The notes: a model not told the origin generated them from the sequence alone. Shown: positions 36,926 through 44,922, numbered from the stretch's first letter. The stretch: 64,000 nucleotides of DNA from an uncultured Gemmatimonadota bacterium (GCA_903882745.1 CAIRYG010000005.1:310001-374000); one strand, 5' to 3'. Program-made: numbers and translations.

Positions 36926-37798
36926 ATGCCCCACGAACGCCTTCCTCCGGAGCAGTGGTGGCCTGCGGGAAACCCAGCCATTGCGCGCCGCCGAGTGACG
37001 CTGGCCGATGGCACCAATTTGCGGGTGCTGGAGGCGGGGCCACCGTCGGGCGCTGCCGTGGTCCTCGTTCACGGTTGGGCGATTACCGCCTATCTCTGGC
37101 GCCACAATATCGAGGCCCTCGCGCGCGCGGGGTATCATGTGTACGCGTGCGACATGCCCGGCCATGGGCTGAGCGACGCGCCGCACGAGAAGGGGAGCTA
37201 CACCGTTGCCACGCAGGCGCGGCGGCTGGTGATGCTGCTCGACGCCCTGCAGCTGGATCGTCCCACGCTGGTGGCGCAGTCGATGGGGGGGCGTGTGGCC
37301 TTTGAGGTCGCGTTGGCTGGCCGCGTCGAGCGATTAGCCCTCTTTGGGGCAGTGGGATTCGGCCAGGTGCGGCCGGCGCGGGAACTCGTCCCCTTCATTC
37401 CCGACATTCGCGGCGATCTCCTCTCGATCTTCTTTCCGCGGAGCGCAGCGGAGCTCATGCAACACCGCGTCTATGGGACGCTTGGCCGGTTTTCCGAGCG
37501 CGACATCGACGAATACTGGGCCCCCTCGCAGTTTCCGGCTGTGCTGCGCGCGCAGCTGCAGATGTTGCGGGAGTTCACCTGGACCGCGCTCGACCCCGCG
37601 GTGGTGGCGCGCTGTGCCGTGCCGACACTCGTGGTATTCGGCACGAACGATCGCACCGTGCGCTCAGATGCGACCGCGGCGCTGGTGGCCGCCATGCCGC
37701 AGGGGCGCTTCGCGCTGATTGAGGGGGGAGGGCATGTGGTGATGGAAGAGGCCCCCGAACAGATCAATGCGCTGTTGCTGGAGTTCTTCGCCGCCTGA
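36926..37798 (+). CDS. Alpha/beta hydrolase
   Basis: This protein of 290 residues has the classic alpha/beta-hydrolase fold: HGWAITAYLW with the oxyanion region, DMPGHGLSD, the nucleophile elbow in AQSMGGRVAFE (Ser in SMGG), the acid probably in VVFGTNDRTV, and the catalytic His in EGGGHVVMEE. There is no signal peptide, so it acts in the cytoplasm. The substrate is unknown; the cap region is typical of esterases and C-C hydrolases. Confidence 0.88.
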   Translation: MPHERLPPEQWWPAGNPAIARRRVTLADGTNLRVLEAGPPSGAAVVLVHGWAITAYLWRHNIEALARAGYHVYACDMPGHGLSDAPHEKGSYTVATQARRLVMLLDALQLDRPTLVAQSMGGRVAFEVALAGRVERLALFGAVGFGQVRPARELVPFIPDIRGDLLSIFFPRSAAELMQHRVYGTLGRFSERDIDEYWAPSQFPAVLRAQLQMLREFTWTALDPAVVARCAVPTLVVFGTNDRTVRSDATAALVAAMPQGRFALIEGGGHVVMEEAPEQINALLLEFFAA

Positions 37799-37879
37799 GG
37801 GTGGGCGGGAGCCCCCGGGTCCCTTGGAAACTGCCCCCGGTCCAGCGGAGCCCCTCACGAGAGATTAGCTTTCAGCAAC

Positions 37880-39094
37880 TTGAAAAAGACTACGACCGCA
37901 ACGCCCGAAGCGCTCCCGACGGAAGAGGAACGCGCCACGCTCGCCGCCGCTGAGGCCGCGACCGTCACCGTCACATTCGCCGATCTTGGACTCTCCGAGC
38001 CGATGCTCGAAGCGCTCCGAGATGCCGGATACAAGCATCCCACGCCGATTCAGGCCCAAGCCGTTACGCTCGCGCTCAAGGGGCGCGACCTGATCGGCCT
38101 GGCGCAGACCGGCACCGGGAAGACCGCCGCCTTCACCATTCCGATCATCGAGCGCCTGCTCGGCGGACCGCACCGGACCCGCGCGCTCATTCTCACCCCC
38201 ACGCGCGAGTTGTGCGTGCAGGTCGAGGAGAGCTTTGCGCGGTACGGCAAGCACTCGGGACTCGATGTGATTCCGGTGTACGGCGGCGTGGGCTACGAGC
38301 CGCAGGTGAAGGCGCTTCGCGACGGCGTCGATGTGATTGTCGCGACACCCGGACGCTTGCTGGATCATCTCGAAAAGCAGAATGTGGTGCTCGACGAAGT
38401 CGAGGTGCTGGTGCTCGACGAAGCCGACCGCATGCTCGACATGGGATTCGCACCGCAGTTGAATCGCATTGTGGCACAGATGCATTCGTATCGGCAGACG
38501 TTGCTGTTCAGTGCGACGATGCCTCCCGAGGTCGAGGCGTTGGCGCGCAAGTATCTGCGTCGTCCGGTCGTGGTGCAGGTGGGGCGGCGCTCCGGCGCGG
38601 CGACCACGGTGCAGCACTACGTGTATCCGTGCCCCAAGGAAAAGAAGAGCGCGCTGTTGGTGGAACTGCTCAAGCAGAAGGCCATGGACACGGTGCTGAT
38701 CTTCACCCGCACCAAGCATGGCGCCGACAAAATCGTGCGGCATCTCGAGGACGCCGGTATTGCGTCCACCGCGATGCATGCCGACAAGACCCAGGGGCAG
38801 CGCACCCAGGCGCTCGAGGACTTCAAGTCGGGCAAGGTTCGCGTGCTCGTGGCCACCGACATCGCGCAGCGCGGGCTCGACATCTCGGGCATCACGCACG
38901 TCATCAACTACGATGTGCCGCAGCAGGCCGAAGATTACGTGCATCGTATTGGACGCACCGGGCGTGCCGCGTCGACGGGTGACGCCTACACCTTCATGTG
39001 CGCCGACGAGATTGCGATGGTCAAGACGATTGAACGGGTCATTCAGCAGTCGATCCCGCGCGTCTCGGTCGCGGGTTACGATTTCGGGACCTGA
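37880..39094 (+). CDS. DEAD-box RNA helicase
   Basis: This short DEAD-box protein of 404 residues has the helicase core and almost no extension. The motifs are in order: Q motif in FADLGLSEPMLEALRDAGY and PTPIQ, Walker A AQTGTGKT, PTRELC, DEAD in VLDEADRMLDMG, SATMP, and motif VI HRIGRTGRA. It resembles the RhlE/CsdA group and should act in ribosome assembly or mRNA turnover. The only usable start is TTG at 37880, with TAGCTT eight bases before it and no Shine-Dalgarno sequence. Confidence 0.92.
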   Translation: MKKTTTATPEALPTEEERATLAAAEAATVTVTFADLGLSEPMLEALRDAGYKHPTPIQAQAVTLALKGRDLIGLAQTGTGKTAAFTIPIIERLLGGPHRTRALILTPTRELCVQVEESFARYGKHSGLDVIPVYGGVGYEPQVKALRDGVDVIVATPGRLLDHLEKQNVVLDEVEVLVLDEADRMLDMGFAPQLNRIVAQMHSYRQTLLFSATMPPEVEALARKYLRRPVVVQVGRRSGAATTVQHYVYPCPKEKKSALLVELLKQKAMDTVLIFTRTKHGADKIVRHLEDAGIASTAMHADKTQGQRTQALEDFKSGKVRVLVATDIAQRGLDISGITHVINYDVPQQAEDYVHRIGRTGRAASTGDAYTFMCADEIAMVKTIERVIQQSIPRVSVAGYDFGT

Positions 39095-39102
39095 CCAGGC
39101 GT

Positions 39103-39151
39103 CGCACGCTCGTCACCGCACGCTCCTCACCGCACGCTCCTCACCGCACGC
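39103..39151. repeat. 14-base tandem repeat at the end of the pilin-like gene
   Basis: CACCGCACGCTCCT is present in about 3.5 copies between the helicase and the convergent pilin-like gene, and contains the stop codon of the latter (TGA at 39143-39141 on the minus strand). The length is not a multiple of three, so gain or loss of a copy would alter the pilin C-terminus. Confidence 0.7.
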
Positions 39152-39575
39152 GACCGAGTCGCGACACGGTGATGGTATCGGCCGCGCCGCGCCGTGCAAC
39201 AATGATGGTCGTATTGGCCGCGCCCCAGCCTTGGCCATTGGGGGACCAGGTTATCGAGTCGCGGGTGAGGGCGAGTGTCAGTCCGCGAGCGCCCAGATCG
39301 CGGGAGTAGAGGGTGTCGGCGCCACTGACGACGCGGATGCGCCCTCGCGTGGCATCGCCCACCACGGCGACAAACTCGCCCCGCCGCACCGCCTGGATGG
39401 GCGCGATGGCGAGGGCGGTCCGCACATCGGACGTACCCGAACGGAGGGTGAGTCGGTTGGTAAAGGCGGAAAAACGGGGAACCGCAATGGCCGATGTCAG
39501 CCCGATCAGGGTGCAAGCGACGGCCAACTCCGGCAGTGTGATCCCTTGGCGATGCTGGCTTCTGACGTAGCGCAT
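39141..39575 (-). CDS. Type IV pilin-like / GspH-FimT-type pseudopilin
   Basis: This protein of 144 residues has a prepilin leader MRYVRSQHRQG followed by a hydrophobic helix ITLPELAVACTLIGLTSAIAVP, with the conserved Glu at mature position 5. The prepilin peptidase should cut after Gly11. The rest is a small beta-rich domain of the GspH/FimT kind. GGAGG five bases before the ATG confirms the start. No other pilus gene is near, so it may be a minor pilin acting with a system elsewhere. Confidence 0.85.
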   Translation of the reverse strand: MRYVRSQHRQGITLPELAVACTLIGLTSAIAVPRFSAFTNRLTLRSGTSDVRTALAIAPIQAVRRGEFVAVVGDATRGRIRVVSGADTLYSRDLGARGLTLALTRDSITWSPNGQGWGAANTTIIVARRGAADTITVSRLGRVR

Positions 39576-39700
39576 AGTGCCTCCCGTAGCGTGAGGGAGG
39601 GAGATACGTTCCGACGCGAGTGACTGCCGCATCGTTTGGTTGCTCGACGCATCACTTTTACGCGCCGCCCTGCGCGGCGCTCCTCCTTCAGGAGCAGAGC

Positions 39701-39979
39701 ATGATTCGTGGTGACAAGGTGCAATCCTCGCGGTCGGCCGCGTGCCGAGTGGTGGTGTTGGCCGCCGTCCTGGTGGTCGGCGCGTCGTCCTGCAGCACCC
39801 CGCAGTCAGAGGCTGCGCGCGCGCAGCAGGTGCTCGAGATTGGCGACGCGGTGAACGCGACCAAGAACGAAATTTCCGAAATGCGAGGCACGCTCGACTC
39901 GCTACGGGTGGTGGTCGCCAAGCAAGACACCACGATCGCGCGACTCGCAAATGTGACCGGTGTGGTGGTGCTCAAGTAG
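39701..39979 (+). CDS. Small lipoprotein with helical tail (92 aa)
   Basis: The signal sequence CRVVVLAAVLVVGASSC ends in a lipobox Cys near residue 31. The mature region (EAARAQQVLEIGDAVNATKNE..., then LDSLRVVVAKQDTTIARLANVTGV) is a single predicted coiled-coil helix, like Lpp- or Slp-type envelope spacers. AGGAG six bases before the ATG supports the start. The function is unknown beyond probable attachment to the outer membrane. Confidence 0.75.
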   Translation: MIRGDKVQSSRSAACRVVVLAAVLVVGASSCSTPQSEAARAQQVLEIGDAVNATKNEISEMRGTLDSLRVVVAKQDTTIARLANVTGVVVLK

Positions 39980-39989
39980 CGGCACTGAA

Positions 39990-40003
39990 GCGCACGCGTG
40001 CGC
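39990..40003. promoter_or_regulatory. 14-base perfect palindrome upstream of the SelW-like gene
   Basis: GCGCACGCGTGCGC is its own reverse complement and lies 32 bases before the ATG at 40036, just upstream of a CATATT -10-like box (40013-40018). It may be an operator, or the base of a hairpin ending the upstream transcript, though no T run follows. Confidence 0.4.
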
Positions 40004-40035
40004 ACCGGTGCTCATATTTCAGAGACCGCCCAACA

Positions 40036-40275
40036 ATGACTATGCATATCAACATCGAATACTGCACCGTCTGAAACTACGAACCTCGAGCTGTCGGTCT
40101 GGCAGCTGCGATTCGTGAGAGCTATCCCGATATCGACCTGTCAATGGAACCCTCGCGCGGTGGGCGGTTCGAAGTCAGTGTCGATGCGGTGCCGATCTTT
40201 GAGAAATCAAAACTCGGACGACACGCCAAGCCCGGTGAAGTGTTAGCGCTCATAGAGGAGCTCCGAAACAGGTGA
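40036..40275 (+). CDS. SelW/Rdx-family selenoprotein (UGA at codon 13 read as Sec)
   Basis: A continuous 80-codon frame exists if TGA at 40072-40074 is read as selenocysteine. The translation starts MTMHINIEYCTV-U-NYEPRA, which is the Rdx/SelW signature: a strand, then CxxU (C10-T-V-U13), then NYxPRA. Downstream are the expected amphipathic helix (VGLAAAIRESYP) and strand VSVDAVPIFEKSK. Members are small thioredoxin-fold redox proteins of the cytoplasm. Sequence beyond the TGA stays family-like to TGA 40273-40275, which overlaps the GTG of pfkA. A SECIS-like stem-loop follows the UGA. An alternative start is ATG 40042. Standard callers would see only a truncated stub. Confidence 0.85.
40086..40111 (+). 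promoter_or_regulatory. Putative bacterial SECIS element
   Basis: The stem AGCTG-[T]-C (40089-40095) pairs with GCAGCT (40102-40107) with T94 bulged. The apical loop 40096-40101 reads GGTCTG, and a lower stem TCG/CGA (40086-40088 with 40109-40111) extends it. The UGA ends 21 bases before the loop. The E. coli fdhF SECIS also has a bulged U just below a GGUCU loop, the part bound by SelB. It lies within the coding frame, as bacterial SECIS elements must. Confidence 0.75.
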
Positions 40276-41357
40276 GGATTGCGATTTCTACCGGTGGTGG
40301 CGACGCCCCCGGACTCAATGCCGTGATCCGCGCCGCCGTGCTCTCGGCGATCGATCGGGGCTGGCATGTGCTCGGCATCAAGCGTGGCTATGCCGGACTC
40401 CTCGGTGAAGAGGATGTCGTGCCGCTCACCCGCGATTCCGTGCGAGGCATTGGGCATCTCGGTGGGACGATCCTCCACACCACGAACCGGGGCAACCCGT
40501 TCTCGTATCCGGTGCTGCAGCCTGACGGCTCGTATATCGAAATCAATCGCTCCGCCGAGTTGGTCGAGAACGCGCGCAACCTTGGCATCGACGCGATTAT
40601 CGCGATTGGTGGTGACGGTTCGCTGGCGATCGCGCAGCAGATGGGGACGGTCGGGCTCCGAATGGTAGGCGTGCCCAAGACGATCGATAACGACGTCAGT
40701 GGCACCATCACGACCTTCGGCTTTGACACGGCGGTGAATACCGCCATGGAAGCGATCGACAAGTTGCACACCACCGCCGAAAGCCATGATCGGGTGATCG
40801 TCATGGAGGTGATGGGGCGCAACGCGGGGTTTATTGCGTTGCATTCCGGCGTCTCGGGCGCGGCGCATGCGATTCTGATTCCGGAGATCCCGTACGACGT
40901 CGACGTGGTGTGTCGATCGATTATGGCGCGCGATGCGCGCGGGCGTCATTTCGCGATCGTGGTGGTCGCCGAGGGGGCCTTTGAGCGTGGCGGGAGCGAG
41001 TCCACGCTCGGGGCCTCACTGCCGGGGCAGGCCAAGCGTGTGGGTGGGGTCGCAGAGCGGCTCGCCCAGCAGATTCAGGAGCGGACCGGGAAAGAGTGCC
41101 GGTCGCTGGTGCTGGGGCACCTGCAACGCGGGGGGATGCCCACGGGGTACGACCGCATGCTGGCGACCCGGTTCGGCGCGGCGGCGGTGCAGGCCGTCGA
41201 GGACGGAAAGTGGGGGCATATGGTGGCGCTGCAGTCCCCAGATATCGTGACGGTCCCCATCGCCCAGGTGCTCGGGCATCCCAAACGGGTGGACCCGAAC
41301 CACGACATCGTGCGAACGGCGCGGCGCCTCGGAATCAGTTTTGGGGATCAGGGGTAG
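40272..41357 (+). CDS. pfkA: 6-phosphofructokinase
   Basis: This cytoplasmic enzyme of 361 residues phosphorylates fructose 6-phosphate at C1. Motifs are STGGGDAPGLNAVIRA, GGDGSLAIAQ, and the substrate loop VPKTIDNDVSGT with the catalytic Asp. The position equivalent to E. coli Gly104 is Gly (as in ATP enzymes), but the residue before TIDND is Lys, as in PPi-dependent and mixed-type enzymes, so the phosphoryl donor is uncertain. The start is GTG inside the stop of the SelW-like gene (GTGA), so its translation depends on ribosomes that pass the UGA codon or start anew there. Confidence 0.9.
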   Translation: MRIAISTGGGDAPGLNAVIRAAVLSAIDRGWHVLGIKRGYAGLLGEEDVVPLTRDSVRGIGHLGGTILHTTNRGNPFSYPVLQPDGSYIEINRSAELVENARNLGIDAIIAIGGDGSLAIAQQMGTVGLRMVGVPKTIDNDVSGTITTFGFDTAVNTAMEAIDKLHTTAESHDRVIVMEVMGRNAGFIALHSGVSGAAHAILIPEIPYDVDVVCRSIMARDARGRHFAIVVVAEGAFERGGSESTLGASLPGQAKRVGGVAERLAQQIQERTGKECRSLVLGHLQRGGMPTGYDRMLATRFGAAAVQAVEDGKWGHMVALQSPDIVTVPIAQVLGHPKRVDPNHDIVRTARRLGISFGDQG

Positions 41358-41462
41358 TACCAGATGCCCCTGACGACCGGCAGATTGTGTCTGGTGGGGT
41401 TGATGGGTCGTCCTCGGTATGTACCGGGAAACCGAAGGGAGGTTGTTGTGTCGCGAGGAATT

Positions 41463-41963
41463 ATGCCGTTGCAACAGTTGGCGCCGATGACGGCGCTTCT
41501 GATCGCGCTCCCACTCGGGGCGCAGGATCGGGGCGTGTCAGAACGCGCGCAGCCGTTGATTCCGCGGTCCGCGATGCCCCCGGCGGGCATGTGTCGTATC
41601 TGGTTGAAGGATGTGGCGGCCTCGCAGCAGCCCGCGCCCACCGATTGTGCCGCCGCGATCCGCGCTCGCCCTCAGGGTGCATCGGTGCTGTTTGGTGGGG
41701 AGGTCAAAAACACCCCCGTCGATGCGCGCGCCAATGGCCGCTCCAGAGCCGCACAGCCGGTGAACGTGTGGGAGCTCCCCACGGACCCCGATGCACGCCA
41801 GCGTGAGTTGGCGCGCCGCGCCCTGCAGGAGCAGACGATTCGGGCTGCGTTGCAGCCTCCGGACCGCGCGGTCACGGTGAAAATCGTGACCGAGCTGCCG
41901 CCGGCCAAGACGCCGACGGGGCCCCAGGTCACCGTTCCGTCGTCAGGCACGAAGGTTCCCTGA
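41463..41963 (+). CDS. Exported hypothetical protein (166 aa)
   Basis: The sequence starts with a short signal-like segment (QQLAPMTALLIALPLGAQ). The recognisable part is a small Cys-containing motif PAGMCRIWLKDVAASQQPAPTDC, which I have the impression recurs in secreted proteins of this bacterial group but cannot name. The remainder is Pro/Ala/Arg-rich and probably unstructured. The ATG at 41463 has GAGGA six bases upstream; an in-frame codon at 41364 would add 33 residues without a better signal. Confidence 0.6.
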   Translation: MPLQQLAPMTALLIALPLGAQDRGVSERAQPLIPRSAMPPAGMCRIWLKDVAASQQPAPTDCAAAIRARPQGASVLFGGEVKNTPVDARANGRSRAAQPVNVWELPTDPDARQRELARRALQEQTIRAALQPPDRAVTVKIVTELPPAKTPTGPQVTVPSSGTKVP

Positions 41964-41983
41964 GGGGCCGGCCTCCGAGCCCC

Positions 41984-44773
41984 GTGTTACGCGACGTCCG
42001 CGACCCGTATCTCCCGCCCGATCACGACGCCTTTGTCGGATCGGGGGAGACGCGCCGTATCATCATCATCGCGCCCACACGCGCCGCGTGCGAGACAATC
42101 GAGCTCGCCTTCGCGCTCGACCTCGAGACGGTGTTGTGGAAAGCCCGCGGCGTCGAGCTCCGCGAACTCGCCGAACGGTTCCGCACGCATGACCTCGAAG
42201 CGCCCATCACCGAGCCGCGCCGTGGCTTTGGGATCGTCGCGGGCACCGGCACCGGCAAGACGCTCAGCGTAAAACCAATCGCGCAGGAACTGCTCGGCAC
42301 CAAAGACCTGCGCGTGGGCGTCATCAATCGCGAGCGCGAAGCGACGCCCGAATCGCCGAGTTGGAATGTGGTGATTGTGACCACGGGGATCGCGCGGCGC
42401 TGGTTTCAGGACGGGGATATTCGCCGCCAGGACACGCTCGTGGTGGACGAAATCCACCAGACGAGCGCGGAACTTGAGCTCTGCCTCGCACTGGGTAAGC
42501 GCGTGGGCTGCCGCTTTATCTGGTTGTCGGCCACCGTCGACCCGGAATTTTATCGTCGGTATCTCGATGCCGATGCGGTGGTGGAATCGAGCGCGTTTGA
42601 TCCCACAAAAGCGGCGGCTGTTGAAGTGGTGCGCGCCAATCCGCAGCATTTCATTGACGACAAATTCCTCGCGAAGGTAGTGAAGGAAAAGCGTGGGGTT
42701 GGGGTGTTCCTTCCGACGCGCGCCGGTGTTGAGCAAGTCGCGGCCAGTGTGCAGGCGCGGTTCCGGGGGATCACCGCACAGTTCTATCATGGCGGCGAAC
42801 CCATTCGCGTGATTCGGCCGTTCTTGGACGGCACGGTGGAGAAGCCGTACTTGCTCGCGATGACCGCTGCGGGCCAGAGTGCGCTCAATGTGCAGGGGCT
42901 CGACACGGTGGTGATCGACGACACCCGCTTTGCCAACGTGATTGATCGCGGCAAGAATGTGTTGACGCGTGTGCACTTGGGTGCGAACGAGATTTTGCAG
43001 ATGGCGGGGCGTGTGCACGGTCGCGTGGCCGGTGGGCGCGTGTTCATTCTGAGCGATCGCGATATCGTCTTCAGCGCGCTGCGGCCAACGCCGCCGGAGT
43101 TCCAGCTCGCGGGCGACAGTGAACGTGTGGCGCTGACCTGTGCGGATTTGGGCGTGCGCGCGGATGAGCTCGACCTGCCGGTGCCGCTCGACAAGTTGTC
43201 GTACCGCAAGGCGATGTATCATCTCGAAGCGCGCGGCATTGTTGAGAACGGGCGCCTGACCAAGTATGGCAAGGCTGTCGAGGCGATGCCGGTGGATCGT
43301 CCGTGGGCGGAGATGCTCGTGCATTGCGACGACACCATGCTGCCCTACGTGGCCGTGATGGCGGGCATTGAGTCGCTGCACCGGATGACGCGTGAGGACC
43401 GCGACCTGGCCGGACTCATCATCCGCGGGAGCGATAATCTCACGGCGTACAATGTGTATGCAGAGGCGTTCCACAAGTGTGGGTATGTGGGCGAGGTGTA
43501 CGGGTTGGCGCGCCATCTGTTTGATGCCTCGCTAGAGCGGTGGGCCGAGCGTCGCGGTGTGCTGATGAAGAGCATGGAGGATGCCGCGCTCGCGATGGCG
43601 TCGATCTACCGTGCGGTGCGTCTGCCATTGCCCGATGTGATGCCGATGGTGACCGAGTCGGTGGAGCGGCAGTTCGTGGATCTACTCGCGCGGTATCAGC
43701 CGTTTGACTTGGTGATTGACGAGCACACGGCGGACGGGCACGAAGCGCGCGTGAGCAAGACGAGTGTTGCTGGAACGTGGGGTGGGGTGAGCGGCACGTT
43801 GCGCTACTTTGCCGACGCGCACGGCAACTCACGGGCGGCGATTGAAGGGACGAACGTTCCGCAGCAGTTGATTCGGAAGTACGCCACCTCGAGCGCGGCA
43901 AAGCTGGTGTTTGACGCGCGGCACAAGAGCAATCCGCTCGCGATGGAGCGGCGGGTGGAGTACTTCGGCTTCGAGTTGCAGCGCGAGCGCGAGCCGTTGA
44001 TGGAGTTCCCGGCGGGCATGGAGGCCGACGCGCGGCGCGTGTTGGCCGAGGCGATGGCGCGCGAGGAGGCGCATCATGCGGCGGTGCAGCGCAATCGGCA
44101 GGGAATCGCCGAGGTGCGTGAGGCGTATCGTCGCAGTGGTGGAAAGACCCCGAAGATGGGGCTGATGGAGCTCACCGCGTGGTATGCGTCGCAGCTTGCG
44201 ACGGTGACGACGATCCAGGGGTTCCGCGCTGCGCCGATGCGGTTCCGTGCCGACGATTTTGTGAGCGCGGCGGAGCGCGCCCAGTTGAACACGCTTCCCG
44301 GTGCGGCGGAGGTGCGGGAGCGCACCGTGCCGATGCACTATGAGGTGGAGGAGGTCGGCGACGGGAAGGTGCAGGGGGTGGTGCGACTTGTGCTCCCCGA
44401 GAAGGTGGCGCGTGGGCTGGTGTTTGAGGAGTTGCCGTTGCTAGATCGTCCGGCGCGTTTCACGATTACGCGCGGTGCGCGCGGCAATGTGAAGGCGAAC
44501 AGCGTGGAGGAGATCCAGGACGCGCTGGACAAACCGTTCACCGACGATGAGGTCAGGCGTGAGGAACGTCGTCCGGAGCGTGGTGGGCGTGGCGGGCCGG
44601 ACAAGTCGCCGTGGGGGCGCGGCGGTGGGCGCGGCGGAGACTCGCGTGGCGGGTCGCGCGGCGGCGATGGCGGTCGTGATGATCGCGGTGGTTCGGCGCG
44701 CGGCGGTGGGCGCGACAAGGGCGGGTTCCGGCCCGGGTCACCGGCGGGGAAGGCGAAGCGGCGGGGGAAGTAG
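41984..44773 (+). CDS. DEAH-type RNA helicase (HrpA-like) with RGG-rich tail
   Basis: This protein of 929 residues has a P-loop GIVAGTGTGKT, a DEIH box in VVDEIHQT, and SATVD, followed by the helicase C domain (GVFLPTRAGVE, AAGQSALNVQGLDTVV, MAGRVHGRV). A winged-helix and ratchet-like region follows. The last 75 residues are a low-complexity Arg-Gly-Gly tail (GGRGG, RGGDSRGGSRGGDGGRDD), typical of RNA-binding proteins and unusual for bacterial HrpA. The start is GTG. It probably remodels mRNA or ribosomal complexes. Confidence 0.85.
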   Translation: MLRDVRDPYLPPDHDAFVGSGETRRIIIIAPTRAACETIELAFALDLETVLWKARGVELRELAERFRTHDLEAPITEPRRGFGIVAGTGTGKTLSVKPIAQELLGTKDLRVGVINREREATPESPSWNVVIVTTGIARRWFQDGDIRRQDTLVVDEIHQTSAELELCLALGKRVGCRFIWLSATVDPEFYRRYLDADAVVESSAFDPTKAAAVEVVRANPQHFIDDKFLAKVVKEKRGVGVFLPTRAGVEQVAASVQARFRGITAQFYHGGEPIRVIRPFLDGTVEKPYLLAMTAAGQSALNVQGLDTVVIDDTRFANVIDRGKNVLTRVHLGANEILQMAGRVHGRVAGGRVFILSDRDIVFSALRPTPPEFQLAGDSERVALTCADLGVRADELDLPVPLDKLSYRKAMYHLEARGIVENGRLTKYGKAVEAMPVDRPWAEMLVHCDDTMLPYVAVMAGIESLHRMTREDRDLAGLIIRGSDNLTAYNVYAEAFHKCGYVGEVYGLARHLFDASLERWAERRGVLMKSMEDAALAMASIYRAVRLPLPDVMPMVTESVERQFVDLLARYQPFDLVIDEHTADGHEARVSKTSVAGTWGGVSGTLRYFADAHGNSRAAIEGTNVPQQLIRKYATSSAAKLVFDARHKSNPLAMERRVEYFGFELQREREPLMEFPAGMEADARRVLAEAMAREEAHHAAVQRNRQGIAEVREAYRRSGGKTPKMGLMELTAWYASQLATVTTIQGFRAAPMRFRADDFVSAAERAQLNTLPGAAEVRERTVPMHYEVEEVGDGKVQGVVRLVLPEKVARGLVFEELPLLDRPARFTITRGARGNVKANSVEEIQDALDKPFTDDEVRREERRPERGGRGGPDKSPWGRGGGRGGDSRGGSRGGDGGRDDRGGSARGGGRDKGGFRPGSPAGKAKRRGK

Positions 44774-44841
44774 AATCGAGAGAGTCTGGCGGGAGAGTTC
44801 GTTGTCCACTGCTGGGCGGCAGTAGTAAAGCATTGCAGGTC

Positions 44842-44869
44842 TTGACTTTATGTCAAGGAACGCTAGTTT
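44842..44869 (+). promoter_or_regulatory. Promoter of the winged-helix/nucleotidyltransferase operon
   Basis: TTGACT (44842-44847) and TAGTTT (44864-44869) are 16 bases apart in AT-rich sequence. The -35 lies in an inverted repeat CTTGAC-TTTAT-GTCAAG (44841-44857), a possible operator. Transcription should start near 44876. Confidence 0.7.
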
Positions 44870-44881
44870 AAACATGAATAA

Positions 44882-44907
44882 TATTCGCTATTCGCGAATA
44901 TCGAATA
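44882..44907. promoter_or_regulatory. Four-half-site operator
   Basis: TATTCG (44882-44887), the 12-base palindrome TATTCGCGAATA (44889-44900) and CGAATA (44902-44907) form a perfectly symmetrical array centred at 44894/44895, with single-base spacers. It lies just downstream of the promoter and 15 bases before the ATG of the winged-helix gene. This fits binding by two cooperating dimers, probably of that gene's own product. Confidence 0.7.
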
Positions 44908-44922
44908 CACAAGAAAACCATC

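Noticed and set aside
40036..40074. Reading the SelW-like gene as a 12-residue stub or as a broken gene
   Set aside because: Family sequence continues in the same frame for 66 codons past the TGA with no further stop, ends in a coupling overlap, and a SECIS-like hairpin follows; decay would not keep these together. It remains the alternative if selenium genes are missing from the genome.
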